A DNA stretch of 64,000 nucleotides from Synaphobranchus kaupii (Eukaryota > Chordata > Actinopteri > Anguilliformes > Synaphobranchidae). The DNA is taken from assembly GCA_029718625.1 (NCBI GenBank), contig JAINUF010000030.1:620001-684000 (forward strand), read 5' to 3'. The notes beneath the pieces were generated by a model, which searched no databases, was not told the DNA's origin, and was given only the letters and a program-made list of their open reading frames with translations. The position numbers were made by a program, and so were the translations under genes. Positions 25,101 to 37,021 of the stretch are shown one piece after another; position 1 is the first letter of the stretch; the number at the start of each line of letters is the position of its first letter.

Positions 25101-28100
25101 CCTAAGGCAACTCTTATAAATGAATTAATTACTGATCACCAAGTTGAGATCCTATGCTTAACTGAAACTTGGCTTAAAATTGATGAATATATTGCATTAA
25201 ATTAATCCACTGGTTACAGTTACACACACGTTCCCCGTCTGACGGGTCGTGGAGGTGGTGTTGCTGCTATATATAATTCTAATCTCTTTGCTACTCTGAA
25301 ATCTGCCTACAAATTTAACTGTTTTGAAGTGCTTGTTCTCAGTTTTGCACATCCAGACAGAAAAGCAATCAGTTTTACCCTTGTAATTTTATATAGGCCA
25401 CCAGGTCCATACAGTGGTTTTTTACTTGAGTTTGCTGATTTTCTTTCTAGCCTGGTTGTCAATTCAGATAAAATAGTAATTGTAGGTGATTTTAATATTC
25501 ACATGGATAGTGAAGGTGATCCTCTCAGATCAGCATTCTTGTCAATCATTGAACCCATTGGCTTTAATCAACATATACATCAGTCCACCCATTCTCATAA
25601 CCATACTCTTGATCTGGTCTTAACGTATAATACAGAAATAGCAAACATAGCAGTCATGCCTAAAAATCCTGTGTTATCAGACCATTATTTAATTACCTTT
25701 CACAAGTCTGTCATGTGCCATCAGATACTACATTCTACTTTAGTCGTAAGCTTTCCTCCAGATCTGCAAATTATTTTATTAATGAGCTCCCAGGCTCATT
25801 TGTGCACTGTGGGGATTTTCTTGGCTCCAGCCAAAATGCGTACACAAATGCAGACATAAACTCTATTGATCCGCTGACTGACAACATTAATAACGTACTT
25901 AGTAGAACCCTGGATACTATCGCACCTCTTAAGAAGAGGAAAGTCTGCAATAAGAAACTAGCTCCCTGGTACAATGACCATACTCGTGCTCTCAAACAAG
26001 CTTCACGTCAACTTGAGCGCAAATGGCATTCCTCTAAATTGCAGGTGTTCCTCCATGCCTGGAAAGGCAGCCTTCTCTGTTATAAACATGCCCTTATCAC
26101 AGCGCGTTCCTTATATTTCTCTACTTTGATAGATGAAAATAATCTAGGAATCCTAGGCACCGGTTTAACACTGTTGCCCGACTGACTAAGAATCATGTTG
26201 ATCCCTGTGTTTCAATCCCATTTAGTAGCAATAACTTTATGAATTTCTTTGATGACAAAATTATAAAAATCAGGGACAAGATTCAAAGTTCCTCTACCAC
26301 CCCTCATACAGGGTCTGCCCTTCCGTCCACTCAACACTTGGATGCAGAATCTTCAGATGGACGGGTGGCCTATCTGAACTCCTTTGCTCCAATAGATCTC
26401 ACTGAATTTAATACTATAGTAAATTCTTCAAAATCTTCTACCTGTCTTCTAGACCCTATCCCAACGAAGCTACTGAAGGAGCTACTGCCAGTGATTGGAA
26501 CACCACTGTTGCATATTGTCAATGCTTCTTTAGCCTCTGGACATATACCACCGACTTTCAAACTCGCAGTCATCAAACCCCTTCTTAAGAAGCCAAACTT
26601 GGATATGAACGATTTGTCTAACTATAGGCCTATCTCAAACCTTCCGTTCCTCTCTAAAATAATAGAAAAGGTCATTTCAAAACAACTTTGGTCATTTTTG
26701 CACCCTAATCAAATATTGGAAGTTTTTAAATCTGGTTTTCGACCCTCTCATAGCACTGAAACAGCCCTAGTCAAAGTATTCAATGACCTACTCCTTGCTT
26801 CTGACAGTGGCTACATCTCTGTACTCATGCTTCTAGATTTAAGTGCAGCATTTGACACAGTTGATCACCTCATCCTTCTGGATAGGCTTGAAAATATTGT
26901 TGGCCTCCGTGGACTGGCTCTTTCCTGGTTTAGATCATACTTATCAAATTGATATCAATTTGTGCATCTTAACAATGACTCCTCCTATAAGTCTAGGGTT
27001 AGATATGGAGTACCACAAGGATCTGTCCTTGGGCCTTTGCTCTTCTCTCCATACATGCTTCCCCTGGGACAAATCATTCGTAAACATGGCATTAACTTCC
27101 ACTGCTATGCAGATGACACCCAGCTGTATCTATCAGTCAAGCCCGATGAAGTTGTACAGCTGTCAAAGATGGAAGCTTGTCTTATAGATATAAAGGAATG
27201 GATGACCCATAACTTTCTCCTGCTAAACTCTGATAAGACAGAGGTAATGGTAGTGGGGCCCAAGTCCCTGAGATGCAAACTATCTGGCTATATGCCTAAC
27301 ATTGATGGAATTTCAATCACTTCAAGTGCTGTCATTAAAGATCTTGGTGTTACGTTTGATCCGGATCTCGTATTTGATACACACATTAAAGACATCTCTA
27401 GGGTTGCTTTCTATCACTTGAGGAACATCTCAAAAATTTGAAAAATACTGTCCCTACATGATGCTGAAAAGCTAGTCCATGCTTTTGTTACTTCTAGATT
27501 AGATTACTGTAATGCTCTTTTGTCTGGATGTGCAAATTCCTCTCTGAAAGAGCTTCAGCTAATTCAAAATACAGCAGCTCGTATTCTCACGAGAACTCGG
27601 AGATTTGAACACATCAGCCCAGTGTTAGCTTCACTTCACTGGTTGCCAGTCAAATTTCGAATAGACTATAAGATTCTGTTACTTACATTTTGCCCCCTGA
27701 TATTTAAGTGATTTACTTTTCCCTTATAATCCCTCACGAACGCTCCGTTCGCAGGGCGCAGGCCTCCTTGTTATTCCTAGAATAACTAAAAGTACCATAG
27801 GTGGTAGAGCCTTTTCCTATCGTGCTCCTCTCCTATGGAACAAATTGCCTGCTCATGTTCGGGGTGCAGACACTATCAGTTTATTTAAAGCTAGGCTTAA
27901 AACCCATCTTTTTAGTCTGTCCTTTAGTTGAGGGGCAGGAGTGGGTGGCTGGCATAAGCTATAGAGTCTCTGGTGGACTGAGCAGTCAGTGCTGTCACTG
28001 GATCATTATTGGTAGTGCTGTGTTAAGCTGGACCGGTCATGGTCTGGTGGTGACTGTCTCAAGCCTGCCCTCATGGCTGTATTGGCCCCTGCCTCTGTTT

Positions 28101-31100
28101 AGCCCTTAGCTATGCTGCCATAGCCTTATTCTGCCGGGGTTTCCTTATCGCACGCAAGCACCTCTGTCTCTCCTGCTCTGCTTGTTCTGCTACCATCTGA
28201 ACCCCCTAACAATGTTTTTTTTCTTTTTTCCCCTTCCCTGCTCTGGGCACCTGCCCGGAGCTCTAGCCCAAGTTTCCCGAGTTTCCCGAGCCCTCCCCCC
28301 GCCCCCCTCCTGGCCCGGAGCTCCAGCCCAAGACCAGCTAGGCGCCCCCCACCTGCCACTGCTGATCTCTACATGACGGAGTCATCAGAGTAGAATACCT
28401 CCCTATGAAATGATCAACCCATAGGCCAGTGGAGGATGGGCATCCCCCCAATAGCCGGGTTCCTCTCGAGATTTCTTCCCATCGGGGAGTTTTTTCTCGC
28501 CCTACTAGAGAGTTTTTACCTCTGCTATCTGGGGGCTTAGAGCTGGCATTTCCCATTTCCCCTTTCCTCCCCTTTCTGTTCTGTAAAGCGTCTTTGTGAC
28601 AGTCGTCTGTGAAAAGCGCTATATAAATAAAATTGAATTGAATTGAATTGTTTGCCAAGAAAACATTTCATTACAGCAGTGAGAAGATGAAAAGGTAAAA
28701 CTTAATGAGACTTGTTTTTAAAAGGGTTTAGAGGCTTTTATTTGATCCAGTAACGTTAAAACTTTGTGTTGTAGCAAGTACATACTGTGTTGGGACTTTT
28801 TTCCTGTTAGCAGCTCTGATGTGCTCATCAGTGTCATAAAACAAACATAAAATGACCTATGCTGCCACCTGCTGGCCAAATAGACCTTTGTTCTCACTGT
28901 ATCACCAGGATTGCTCGTTATTCAGTATTTCAAGTCCTAAAATATGCTTTTAATAATGGTTTGTGCTTTAGAATAAAAAATAAAATAAAATAATAATAAT
29001 AATGACTGACATCACTTCACCCTCTGCTTTACAAACGCTGTTGTTAAAAGAAAATTATGTGATGTGAACACAGCCATACAAGCGGTTCAGTGAAAACCCT
29101 CATAGTATGCAAGCAAGTCCTGTGCAGAGGTGGAAAATCCAGGTACACAAAGTAAAAGTTCTCCCCAGTATTTTGTTCCAGTCACCTGGACACAATTCTT
29201 CAGCCAGGAGGTAGAGCTAATTAGTGAAATCAGCTGGCTGAGTTCATGGGTGGAAGAAAAACATGGCCGGACTTTTACTTTCTGACCCCTGGAGAGTCCC
29301 GAGCATGCCCGACGATGGCTGTTCTCAGCAGCCTCACAGGGCAGCACATGACTGGTTACAGAAAGGACCAGTGGGCTAAAGCTTCAGCTGCAGCCTGGTC
29401 ATCAGCGCTGATGACCTCAGAACCACTCCTCCAGGTCATCAGCAGCCTGCAGCGTTGCAGTCCCCACAAGCAGTGCATTGACTCGACTGTGCAGCTAAAG
29501 TAGGGAAAAGCAGAACCTCGCTACACACGCATGCTAATCTGTGTACTCTGCAACTAATGGAGGATGTTACTGCGATGGTATAGGCCAGGAAAATACCACA
29601 AATGCAACGGACACATTCTGAGTATGGGAAGACAAAGATAAACGGGGAATGAGAAGAAGTTGAAAACGAATATGCAAATAAGATCACTCTGAAAAAGATC
29701 CACTATCCACTACTCTGAAAAAGAATGCACTATTATTGGGAAATGCATTCAAAGGGGGCGACTCACTCTTTTTCCTCTTTCTCAGGGTCCTCCTCGGAGT
29801 CGGAGAGGATGGCGGTGATTGACTTCTCTTCCGAAGGGGGTGGAGTCTGTGACTGAAGCCACAGTTTTGGCACCTCTGCATCATCACCTACAAAGAAACA
29901 CATTTAAATACTGGGGACTGCTGGGCACTGCTCTACTGTGTGGGTGGGCCCCACGGTCTTCTATGAAACCCAGTCCATGCCAGTGCTGACAGGCTGGCAG
30001 CCCCGCAGGGTGATGCGCGATTGGCTCATGTAGGGGTTTCAGTCACCCAGGATGAAAGCATTGCATGGGCGCCAGCAAACCCCATGTAGGTGGATTTAGG
30101 GCGAAGCGTCGGTGACTCACGTCTGTGCGAGCCTTATTTGCGAACAGCGCTGTGATTAGAAGTGGGGAACCCCACGCACGATCAACAGTAATAAAAGCAC
30201 CAACACACTGCACAAAGAACATGGAAATAATAGCAAGTTGACTGAGGGAATGGTTTGTCAGCCTAAACCAGTGGAACTCGTTCATCAATCATGGCAATAA
30301 TGAATAAGCTGAGATGCAAAGTTAAGCTGACAAATTCCTAACTGGATAACTCTTGTTTCAAACTTTTAAATGACAATTCTGCAAGATTAATAAACGATAA
30401 AATATAAAAAATATTAATAAAATCAAGATTCAATATTTTCAACATGCTCAGGCAATTCTATGGCTTAAAAATACAATGGTATTATTGTTTAAATAAATAA
30501 ACAGTTGTGAATTAACCTCAAAGAACAATTTTCGGAGACACAAACAAGTACACCATAGACTGTATTTATAGATTTTTTTAATGAACTACTTTTTCCTTTT
30601 TTACGTAAATATGCTTCAAGAATAATAGATCTGTAACAACAGACATGTATACAATACAGGGACTTAAACTGCAGTCTTTTACAGTTATTTTACATGAGAT
30701 GCAAATTAAACTATTGTTTCCTGGATCAGTACAGTCCCCTTTCTGTGCAATAACAGCCTTGTAAATGCGTTTTGAATGAAAGGCAAATGATTCAATGCTG
30801 ACCAATACCTGTATGGGACATGGACACAGGTATAGCAACGCAGGTTAGTGTTATATTTATTGAAATGTCTTCTGAGGGCAGCATTGCAACCCTAGCCCTA
30901 ACCATAACCCTCTCACTGATTGGATGGCTGAGAGAACCAATCACATGCAATGCTGCCCTCAGAAGACATTTCAAAAAATATAACACCAACCTCCTATAGC
31001 AACAGGCAAGTTAGTGTCAATTAGTGATGGGCATTCCGGCTCTTTTCAGTGAGTCAGATCATTTGGCTCAGCTCACCAATAAGAGCCGACTCTTTCGGCT

Positions 31101-32850
31101 CCCAAACGGCTCTATATTCAGTAACATTTCTGGTTTTTCTAAATCGGCCAAAGTTAGCGATATTTTGACCTATGATTGGTGTTTGTGCACATCTATCACT
31201 TAAATTGTTCAAAGGAATCTTACTCTACCTTCTAATTACCAAAATAACATTATTTTGCATTTTGTTTGTTATAAAAACTATTTAAATAAATGTAAAAACA
31301 GTAAGACGCTATTACACGTGCACTGAAAGTAGGGCATTTTTATGTCTTGAAATAAATTGCACAATAAACACAGTGCATAGTTGAACATTTCAAAACAAAA
31401 TAGAACATAATATTGCGTCATAACAAAGAAAAATAAATAAATGCATAAAAAAATAAATGTGCAAAACTGCAGCATCAGAACAATTAAACTGGTTTTTAAA
31501 TTATTATTAATGTTATTTTCTTATAGTGGTTTTATTTATTTTTGGCCTAAAAAATTATTCTCTTTGATTACAGATGGAACTTGAAGAAAAAACTAATAAA
31601 AGTTCCACCAAGACCACAAGCACTTGTCTTGTCTGTTCATTTACAAAACAAATTGGCTCTTCAGATATGCGAGTCGGCTCCCAACGTTCACCTAAAAGAG
31701 CCGGCTCAAAGAGCCGACTCGTTCGCGAACGACACACCACTACTGTCAATGCAAGTCAGTGGGGAAAAAAACTGTCTACCATACCTGTACAATCCGTGTG
31801 TGTGAACACTGACGGCCTCAACTGCAAACTGCTGCTCACCTAAAATAAAATTTTGAAAATCACTGCAATACAAACACTGGTTTGTCACATCCCATTACTC
31901 AACACATACAATGCTCAATTTCACATTATATTTTCAAGAAAACAGGCACATATGTGGTACAAAAGTAGACAGCTACTTTCACCCAGCAAGTTTAGTCTTA
32001 ACTTCTTTGGATTCTCAAAAGTTAACAGTTCACTAAGTCTAACACAAATATGAGCCATATATGATGATATGAGACACACTTTGTTGGAGTAAATGGGTAC
32101 AGCTATCACGGCTGAGGGGTCGATGATGCGCCGTCTTTTAGGTGGGGGTCTGACTGGGGTCCCGACCTCCGAATCACTGTCGCTGTCTGACACCTGGAAA
32201 GTAACGTTACTGGCATGATAAGAATCCAGCTAACGGTAAACAGACCCGTTCTCATAATCACTGTCAAGAGCTGAACATAAACAGCAGAACAGACAGTCTA
32301 ATAAGCAGCTAATATGCTAAGCCATGTCACATTATTAATATCCATCCATATTGCCTGATTTGTAAACAATCATATCTGAAAAAATGAAAAAGAATTTAAG
32401 TCTTTAGCAAAGGAAATCAGCTAATGAACTTAACCTAACTTACCGCAAGCAAAACAACCACAATGCTATTTAACTGGCAAGCTAAGTTAAGACGATAAAC
32501 TAGACACTACATTAAACTATACATTACATTAGCGAACAAAGAAGATATTTAACTGCTGATTAACAATATAATAATGATGAGCACTAACGTTACAAAGCTA
32601 AACGAAATCATTAATTATAACGTTAGCTAGCTACAACTAAGTTAACTTAGCTAGCTATATTAGTTAGCTAGCAAGCTAATATTAGCGAGCTAGCTGACCT
32701 AAGTTTATCAAGTAACAAACAAATAAAAACAGAACTGTAATAAAGACACACTGATTCCATTGACTATACCAAAGCAGAGGTTAGCAAGCTAATGTCGTTA
32801 ACGTTAGTTAAATATTTCCGAAGACTGGCACTTACAGTTTCAGCCATCAT
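19112..32850 (-). CDS. nfatc2ip: NFATC2-interacting protein / NIP45 (SUMO-like domain protein)
   Basis: Nine exons join in frame (5'->3'): 32836-32850 (MMAET), 32080-32193, 31785-31839, 29767-29887, 20814-20855, 20280-20505, 19937-20081, 19487-19599, 19112-19273 with stop TGA at 19114-19112. The total is about 330 residues, shorter than the human protein (about 419). In order: Ser/Asp-rich start, [20 protein letters not shown] (matches the human VPVYSGKV region), an acidic [12 protein letters not shown] tract, a basic [13 protein letters not shown] helix, an acidic DDSEDDDD segment, then the first SUMO-like fold ([16 protein letters not shown] to GLGIADII) and the second, ending DGDVIEVWA. 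Family knowledge: the SUMO-like domains contact UBC9 and the protein relates to yeast Rad60/Esc2; it is nuclear. Intron 4 is 8.9 kb and is filled by transposons. The acceptor of exon 5 needs the distal AG of CAGAG to keep frame. Confidence 0.94.
21972..22478 (+). CDS. ORF with P2X7 intracellular-domain-like cysteine motif, inside the TTAA transposon
   Basis: This is a 168-codon open frame. Its first third may be untranslated, and a better start could be the [12 protein letters not shown]et near 22229. After an acidic tract ([12 protein letters not shown]) comes [11 protein letters not shown] followed by [13 protein letters not shown], at about residues 119-145. WCxCxxCxxMP and the CC pair resemble the start of the Zn-binding cytoplasmic 'ballast' domain of P2X7 receptors, which also occurs in free-standing fish proteins. 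The frame stops where the second half of the domain should follow, so it is truncated, spliced or decayed. It converges on the THAP exon of the opposite strand. Confidence 0.45.
   Translation: MFSLLPRSRLLCVGGRGAGRCAGRLRNYLAEQSAFVYLHQRRLQFPQKNLDDYNDYEDEEFDFDFDVRLLATDLSQNTRTRNYKRWMIREQEKREAEVAQVMLSEVAAEARPRISGDFWCSCKRCKQMPREEESLCCREWDLLLPNAIENLDVSVDDTGSSPLITITL
22718..23014 (-). CDS. THAP zinc-finger exon inside the TTAA transposon
   Basis: The exon begins with ATG at 23014 and encodes about 99 residues, ending at a consensus donor (GCGGAG|GTAAGT). The C2CH pattern of THAP is present: [11 protein letters not shown] (two Cys), the internal LWLVVL Trp, VCGAHF (Cys-x2-His) and the closing AVPRV motif (AVPTIF-like). 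THAP domains bind DNA and recur in transposases such as P elements and Kolobok. No continuation exon can be recognised downstream on the minus strand. If the donor is skipped, the frame runs only four more codons. Confidence 0.75.
24840..28655 (+). mobile_element. L2/CR1-type non-LTR retrotransposon, nearly full coding region, degenerate
   Basis: The apurinic endonuclease domain runs from about 25062 ([34 protein letters not shown]). The reverse transcriptase covers 26240-27440 ([54 protein letters not shown]). The C-terminal tail is typical of the clade (AARILTR, LHWLPV, and [12 protein letters not shown] in another frame). The frame is broken by a stop near 25202, shifts near 26170, a stop near 26950 and further lesions after 27710, so it is inactive. 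The 3' end is GCGCTATATAAATAAAATTG followed by ATTGA repeats. It lies antisense in intron 4 of nfatc2ip. Confidence 0.88.
29124..29310. mobile_element. hAT-like MITE remnant
   Basis: It starts CAGAGGTGGAAAATCCAGGT with AAGTAAAAGTTCTCCCCAGT, and has an inverted partner GGACTTTTACTTTCTGACCC near 29270. The right tip is eroded. It lies in nfatc2ip intron 4. Confidence 0.5.
30840..30994. mobile_element. 155-bp hairpin MITE with 9-bp target duplication
   Basis: Arms of about 47 bases pair (AGGTTAGTGTTATATTTATT against AGGTTGGTGTTATATTTTTT, then GAAATGTCTTCTGAGGGCAG in both). TATAGCAAC flanks both sides (30831-30839, 30995-31003). A 9-bp duplication suggests the Mutator/MULE superfamily. It lies in nfatc2ip intron 3. 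Confidence 0.8.
31022..31742. mobile_element. Non-autonomous hAT element with 8-bp target duplication
   Basis: The ends are TAGTGATGGGC and GACACACCACTA (TAGTGGTGTGTC reversed). Flanks are GTGTCAAT and CTGTCAAT, an 8-bp duplication with one change. Subterminal repeats read GGCTCTTT/AAAGAGCC. No coding capacity is seen. It lies in nfatc2ip intron 3, ending 42 bases from exon 3. Confidence 0.8.
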
Positions 32851-33010
32851 TTTTCACATTGAAACGGCGGGAGGTGCCACTTTGACCCTCATCCCTCTGT
32901 ATCGCAGTACCAACTGTCAATCAATACGTTTTTTCCACGACTATTTCTTACTATTGGTTGATAATATAATTTCTTACGCTTGCTTCGGTGGTCTCATTGG
33001 CTACATGGTG
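32851..33010 (-). promoter_or_regulatory. nfatc2ip: nfatc2ip promoter region with two CCAAT boxes
   Basis: Immediately upstream of the ATG is a short GC-richer stretch (CGGCGGGAGG on the plus strand). Two ATTGG motifs (about 32954 and 32996) read as CCAAT on the minus strand, 100-150 bp before the start codon. No TATA box is apparent. This fits a TATA-less housekeeping promoter, but it is inferred from position and motifs only. Confidence 0.45.
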
Positions 33011-33932
33011 TTAAAGGCGGGTTTATAAAACAAAACCTTGTGCCTTATTTGGTTCAAACATTTCCCATGCCGTTCCAGCTTTTCTAGGCCAAGCGCCATC
33101 TACTGGCAGAACATTGAGTTTGTGCGCTGTTTTTCTCAGCGCTGCATAAAGGCCACGCAAAGATCTTGTAGGCTATTCACTGGCAAATGTCACTAATAGG
33201 TTATCTATCTGGATTGTAAAAAAATAAAAAGCTTTTAATCATTTCCAATCAGTCGATTAAATAAATTAAAATTGTATTTATTTTACTCTCCCATTCATCA
33301 TTTACTGGCTCTTTTTTTTTTTTTTAACTCCTCAATTTTCCTATTTTCTTGGTCCTTTTATCTATTTCCAATTTTGCCCTCGCAACATATCCCATTTTCC
33401 TCGCAAAATTTCCTAATTTCCTCACAACATATCACATTCTTTAAATTGCTTATATGATAACGAGAAGGGCGTGCCTAACCCCGTGCAGAAGAGAGCCGAA
33501 GTTGCATGTCCTGGACCCCTGGCTGCTCCTTTCCGGAAGATAAATTTTCCCATTCATTTTCCCATTTTCTGATATTGACAAATATAACAAGACGAGGTAT
33601 CATGCCAGCTTCCATAACATTATTGCGTAACACCAAAACTGTTTCATTTGTGAAAGCAACCCCAAATTTATAATAATTTAAGTAAAGGTACAAGACTGTA
33701 GGTAATTTTTTTTTATTGACAAACAAACTAAGTTACACGAATGTCACGTTAGCACAACGGCACAGATTGGACAGTGCTTGGTCCGCAGGAGAGATCAAGA
33801 GACAGGCATATTGCTGCCAGTTTTTTAGTGTACAGTTACATTACATTCTTTAGATTTTTGTGGAAACTCATTAGGGAAATTTACTTCCGTAACTGAACTC
33901 AGCGAAAGTGATGTCATACTTTGGCTCACTGT

Positions 33933-34147
33933 GGCTGTGTCCGAAGCAGAGCCCTATCTACTGCGTCCTTTGTACTGTGTACTAGCATACTGTATACTGT
34001 TTAGTGACATGCAGTATGCAAAAAATATCCTCCATACTATTATCAGCGAAAACATGGAAATAAGTATATCATCCGGGGATATTAAGAACACTGAATTTTC
34101 AGAATTGTTGCTGTTGTTAACATACAATGCGTGATTCGGACACGGCC
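33933..34147. mobile_element. MITE with GGCTGTGTCCGAA ends
   Basis: GGCTGTGTCCGAA at the left is mirrored by TTCGGACACGGCC at the right, 215 bases in all. The ends resemble those of the element at 10523-12203. Confidence 0.65.
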
Positions 34148-34863
34148 CGTAACTACACCGCCTGCATCCCCGTTTCCGGTTCTGGAGTCATTGTGATCTA
34201 TCAAAGCCTTATTGATGCTATCACTTGCGTATGGATATTCTTATTCACGTACGGCTATGTTACCATCTTTATACATGCCTTTCTACAGTTAACTAGCTTT
34301 AGCTAACGTTAACTACTTAGCTTGCAGTGCTATAATAACTTTAGCCAGCAGGCCAATAAAGGGCCACAATGGCCTAGGCCACATGAATAAGTGCAGCCGA
34401 AAGATGAAGCTGGCATTGGAGCTAATATTTATTACTTATAACAAACTAAGATTAGATCGGAACTGTAATTACTGTGACAATTGACATTATCATATCCTAA
34501 ATATATTCCACTGGATGCCGAAATTTTAACTTAGGCATTGTAGCAAGATAGCAAGCGACCTAATAGCTTGCCGTCTAGCTTGCTATTGTGGGTAAATTGT
34601 GGGTAGGCTATCGGGGACGTTTGTTATAGCCTGCTATTTTTACGAGGAGTTATTGTGGTTTTTACATAGCCTGCCTATAATTTGTTAATGCAGCTGCTCG
34701 CCCAGCTATCAAGATATTAGCAAGGAAAATGCGTTTAGCTAGCTTACATACAGCTAAGTGCGAATAGCTACAATAGGCGGGTAGGAACAAAAATACTTGT
34801 TCCTATCAACACCGGAAGTAAGTGTCAGCCCACAATGCATTTATTCAATAGGGGTGCATCTCT

Positions 34864-35463
34864 GGGTGCGTCCCAATAGTCGAAAAATGCATCCTCCCTT
34901 CCTCCACTACCACCTCCTCTACTCCGTGCTCCGGAAACAGATCTTTGTGTTTTAATCTAATGTTGCTGATTACATCTTAATTACGTATTAATGGTTACAT
35001 ATTAATTAATGTCTCGACGCAAACCGCAATGCCAGGTACATTGTATACTGTACATGCAACTACTTGTAGTCGAAACGTTCAGACAGTTTTGCATACTTCC
35101 GGGTAGGAGAGGAGTGGTAGTGGGGGAGTGGAGGAAGGGAGGTGGGGAGTGAAGAATATTGGGACGCACCCTAGATATCTAGCGTAATTCACAACTGATA
35201 GCAAGCTAAGTAGGTAGCCTTGTTAGCTACTGTTATAGCTAACAGGCTACTAAGTTAAATAACGTATACAGTAACTACATGTACGCAAGCGCAAAACTGT
35301 CTCATAGTGCACAATCATGTGATAGCGTTGTATCCAATAAGTTAATATTTAACCATTAATATGTATTTAATATGTAATCACCAACATTAGATTAGGACAC
35401 AAAGATCGGTTTCCGGGGCACGGAGGAAAGGAGGATGCATTTTTTTAGTACTGGGACGCACCC
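34864..35463. mobile_element. 600-bp element with long inverted repeats (GGGTGCGTCCCA)
   Basis: The left side (GGGTGCGTCCCAATAGTC, AAAAATGCATCCTCC, GATCTTTGTGTTTTAATCTA) is repeated inverted at the right over about 140 bases. An additional inverted tip (TATTGGGACGCACCC) lies inside at about 35157-35171, hinting at a nested or duplicated end. Confidence 0.7.
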
Positions 35464-36336
35464 ACAGGCTCACATTGCCAAGGCATTTTAGACACGCCCT
35501 TCTCATTATCATATAAGCGATGAGGAAAATGGGATATGGTGCATCGGGGAAATTTAAAATAGATAAATTATTAACGCGTGCTAGGGCCAAGAAAATAGGA
35601 ATGTTGGTTTTAAAATCATAATTCATTATGAAAAGGATACAAAAAAGAACTGCTTCACTTTCAACCATGATCTTCTTCTGTGCACCTACTGTTTGCCATT
35701 TGGAACCAAGGGCTCTCAATTTCATGCCACTGTCAGTTTGTGCCCTGACATTCTGTCTGTCACACACAGTTTAATTGCTGCTGTGTCTCCTGGAGTGAAA
35801 TGTACTTCCCTAGGATGTCATATGCCGTGTGACTGGATTGAGTGTGTGTGTGTGTGTGTGTGTGTGTATGCGTGTGAGAGAGGGCGAGAGAAAGAGAGAG
35901 CGAGGTCGAGACAGAGCTGCACTTCACAACCAAATGTGAAAACTATGAAGACATCAGAGAAATATACTTCCTAAATTAAACCGGCTCTGCCCATTTTTAA
36001 ATGACCTCCCTCACCAAGAAAATCTAAACTAATACTGGAGGAGAGAATGGAGTGCTCTAAACTTGCACAGCTAAGTATGGTGAGTGATGGAACACAACGA
36101 CAACACAGCCATTTACTGTCATGCACACAATAAAAACACAGAAACACAATAATAGTCATCCTAAACGACCAGTTTCTTTATTTCAGACACAAGTAGACAG
36201 TAGAGACAAGCCAAGCCTTTAACATTAACCAAATAACCCCTTTAACAAGCTACAAAATAATGCATCAAGATTTCTCACAACTGACCATTGTTTGTCTTAA
36301 GTTTGTATGTATTTGACTAAATGTTATTTATCTCTA

Positions 36337-36541
36337 AGTCAGGGGTGTCAAACTCCAGGCCTGGAGGACCACAGTGTCTGCATGTATGAATAGTTTCCTT
36401 TCAATCAGCACCCAATTAGCAGCCAAGGTGTGTGGACTCTTTAGCCAATCAATGACTTAAATGAATCATTGTGCTGAAACACACCGAAAACCTGTAGACA
36501 CTGTGGCCCTCCAGGGCTGGAGTTTGACACCCATGGAGTCC
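36337..36541. mobile_element. Palindromic hAT-like MITE
   Basis: CAGGGGTGTCAAACTCCAGG with GGAGGACCACAGTGTCTGCA at the left pairs with the inverted CCTGTAGACACTGTGGCC and CTGGAGTTTGACACCCATGG at the right, about 205 bases in all. A diverged relative lies near 16157. Confidence 0.75.
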
Positions 36542-36728
36542 CTCGGAGTATTTCACTCCCTCTATCCTTCTACTTCAAAAAATGTTAATTTGCAGTGTGT
36601 GTTAAAGTCAAGGGCGAAGGTTTGATGAGGAAAACATTTAGGCTGCAAATAGCAAGATATTTAGAAAAGTATGTAGGGCCGTCTGTATCTCCAGGCCCTA
36701 AAGGGTAGGTAGCACCTGTCAGTGTGGG

Positions 36729-37021
36729 AGGTTAATATTACACTCAGTGGGCCTCATGTATAAACATACGTGCATACGTACAATAAAATGCGTATGCCAC
36801 TTTCCCCATGGATTTGGGATTTATAATAACAAACTTGACGTCAAAACATGCACACATTTACACAGAGTATGACTCATGCATACACATTTTTGAGACTGTG
36901 GGAATTGGCGACTCCAATGGCGGGGAAACTGGCATACGAATATTTACGTATTTTTTTGTACGTATGCACCGTTTATACATGAGGCCCAGTGATTATAAAT
37001 CACTGAGTGTAATATTAACCG
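36729..37021. mobile_element. MITE (GGGCCTCATGTATAAAC) inside an outer inverted repeat
   Basis: The inner element 36749-36989 is bounded by GGGCCTCATGTATAAAC and GTTTATACATGAGGCCC. An outer inverted pair, GGTTAATATTACACTCAGTG and CACTGAGTGTAATATTAACC, encloses it. Confidence 0.75.
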
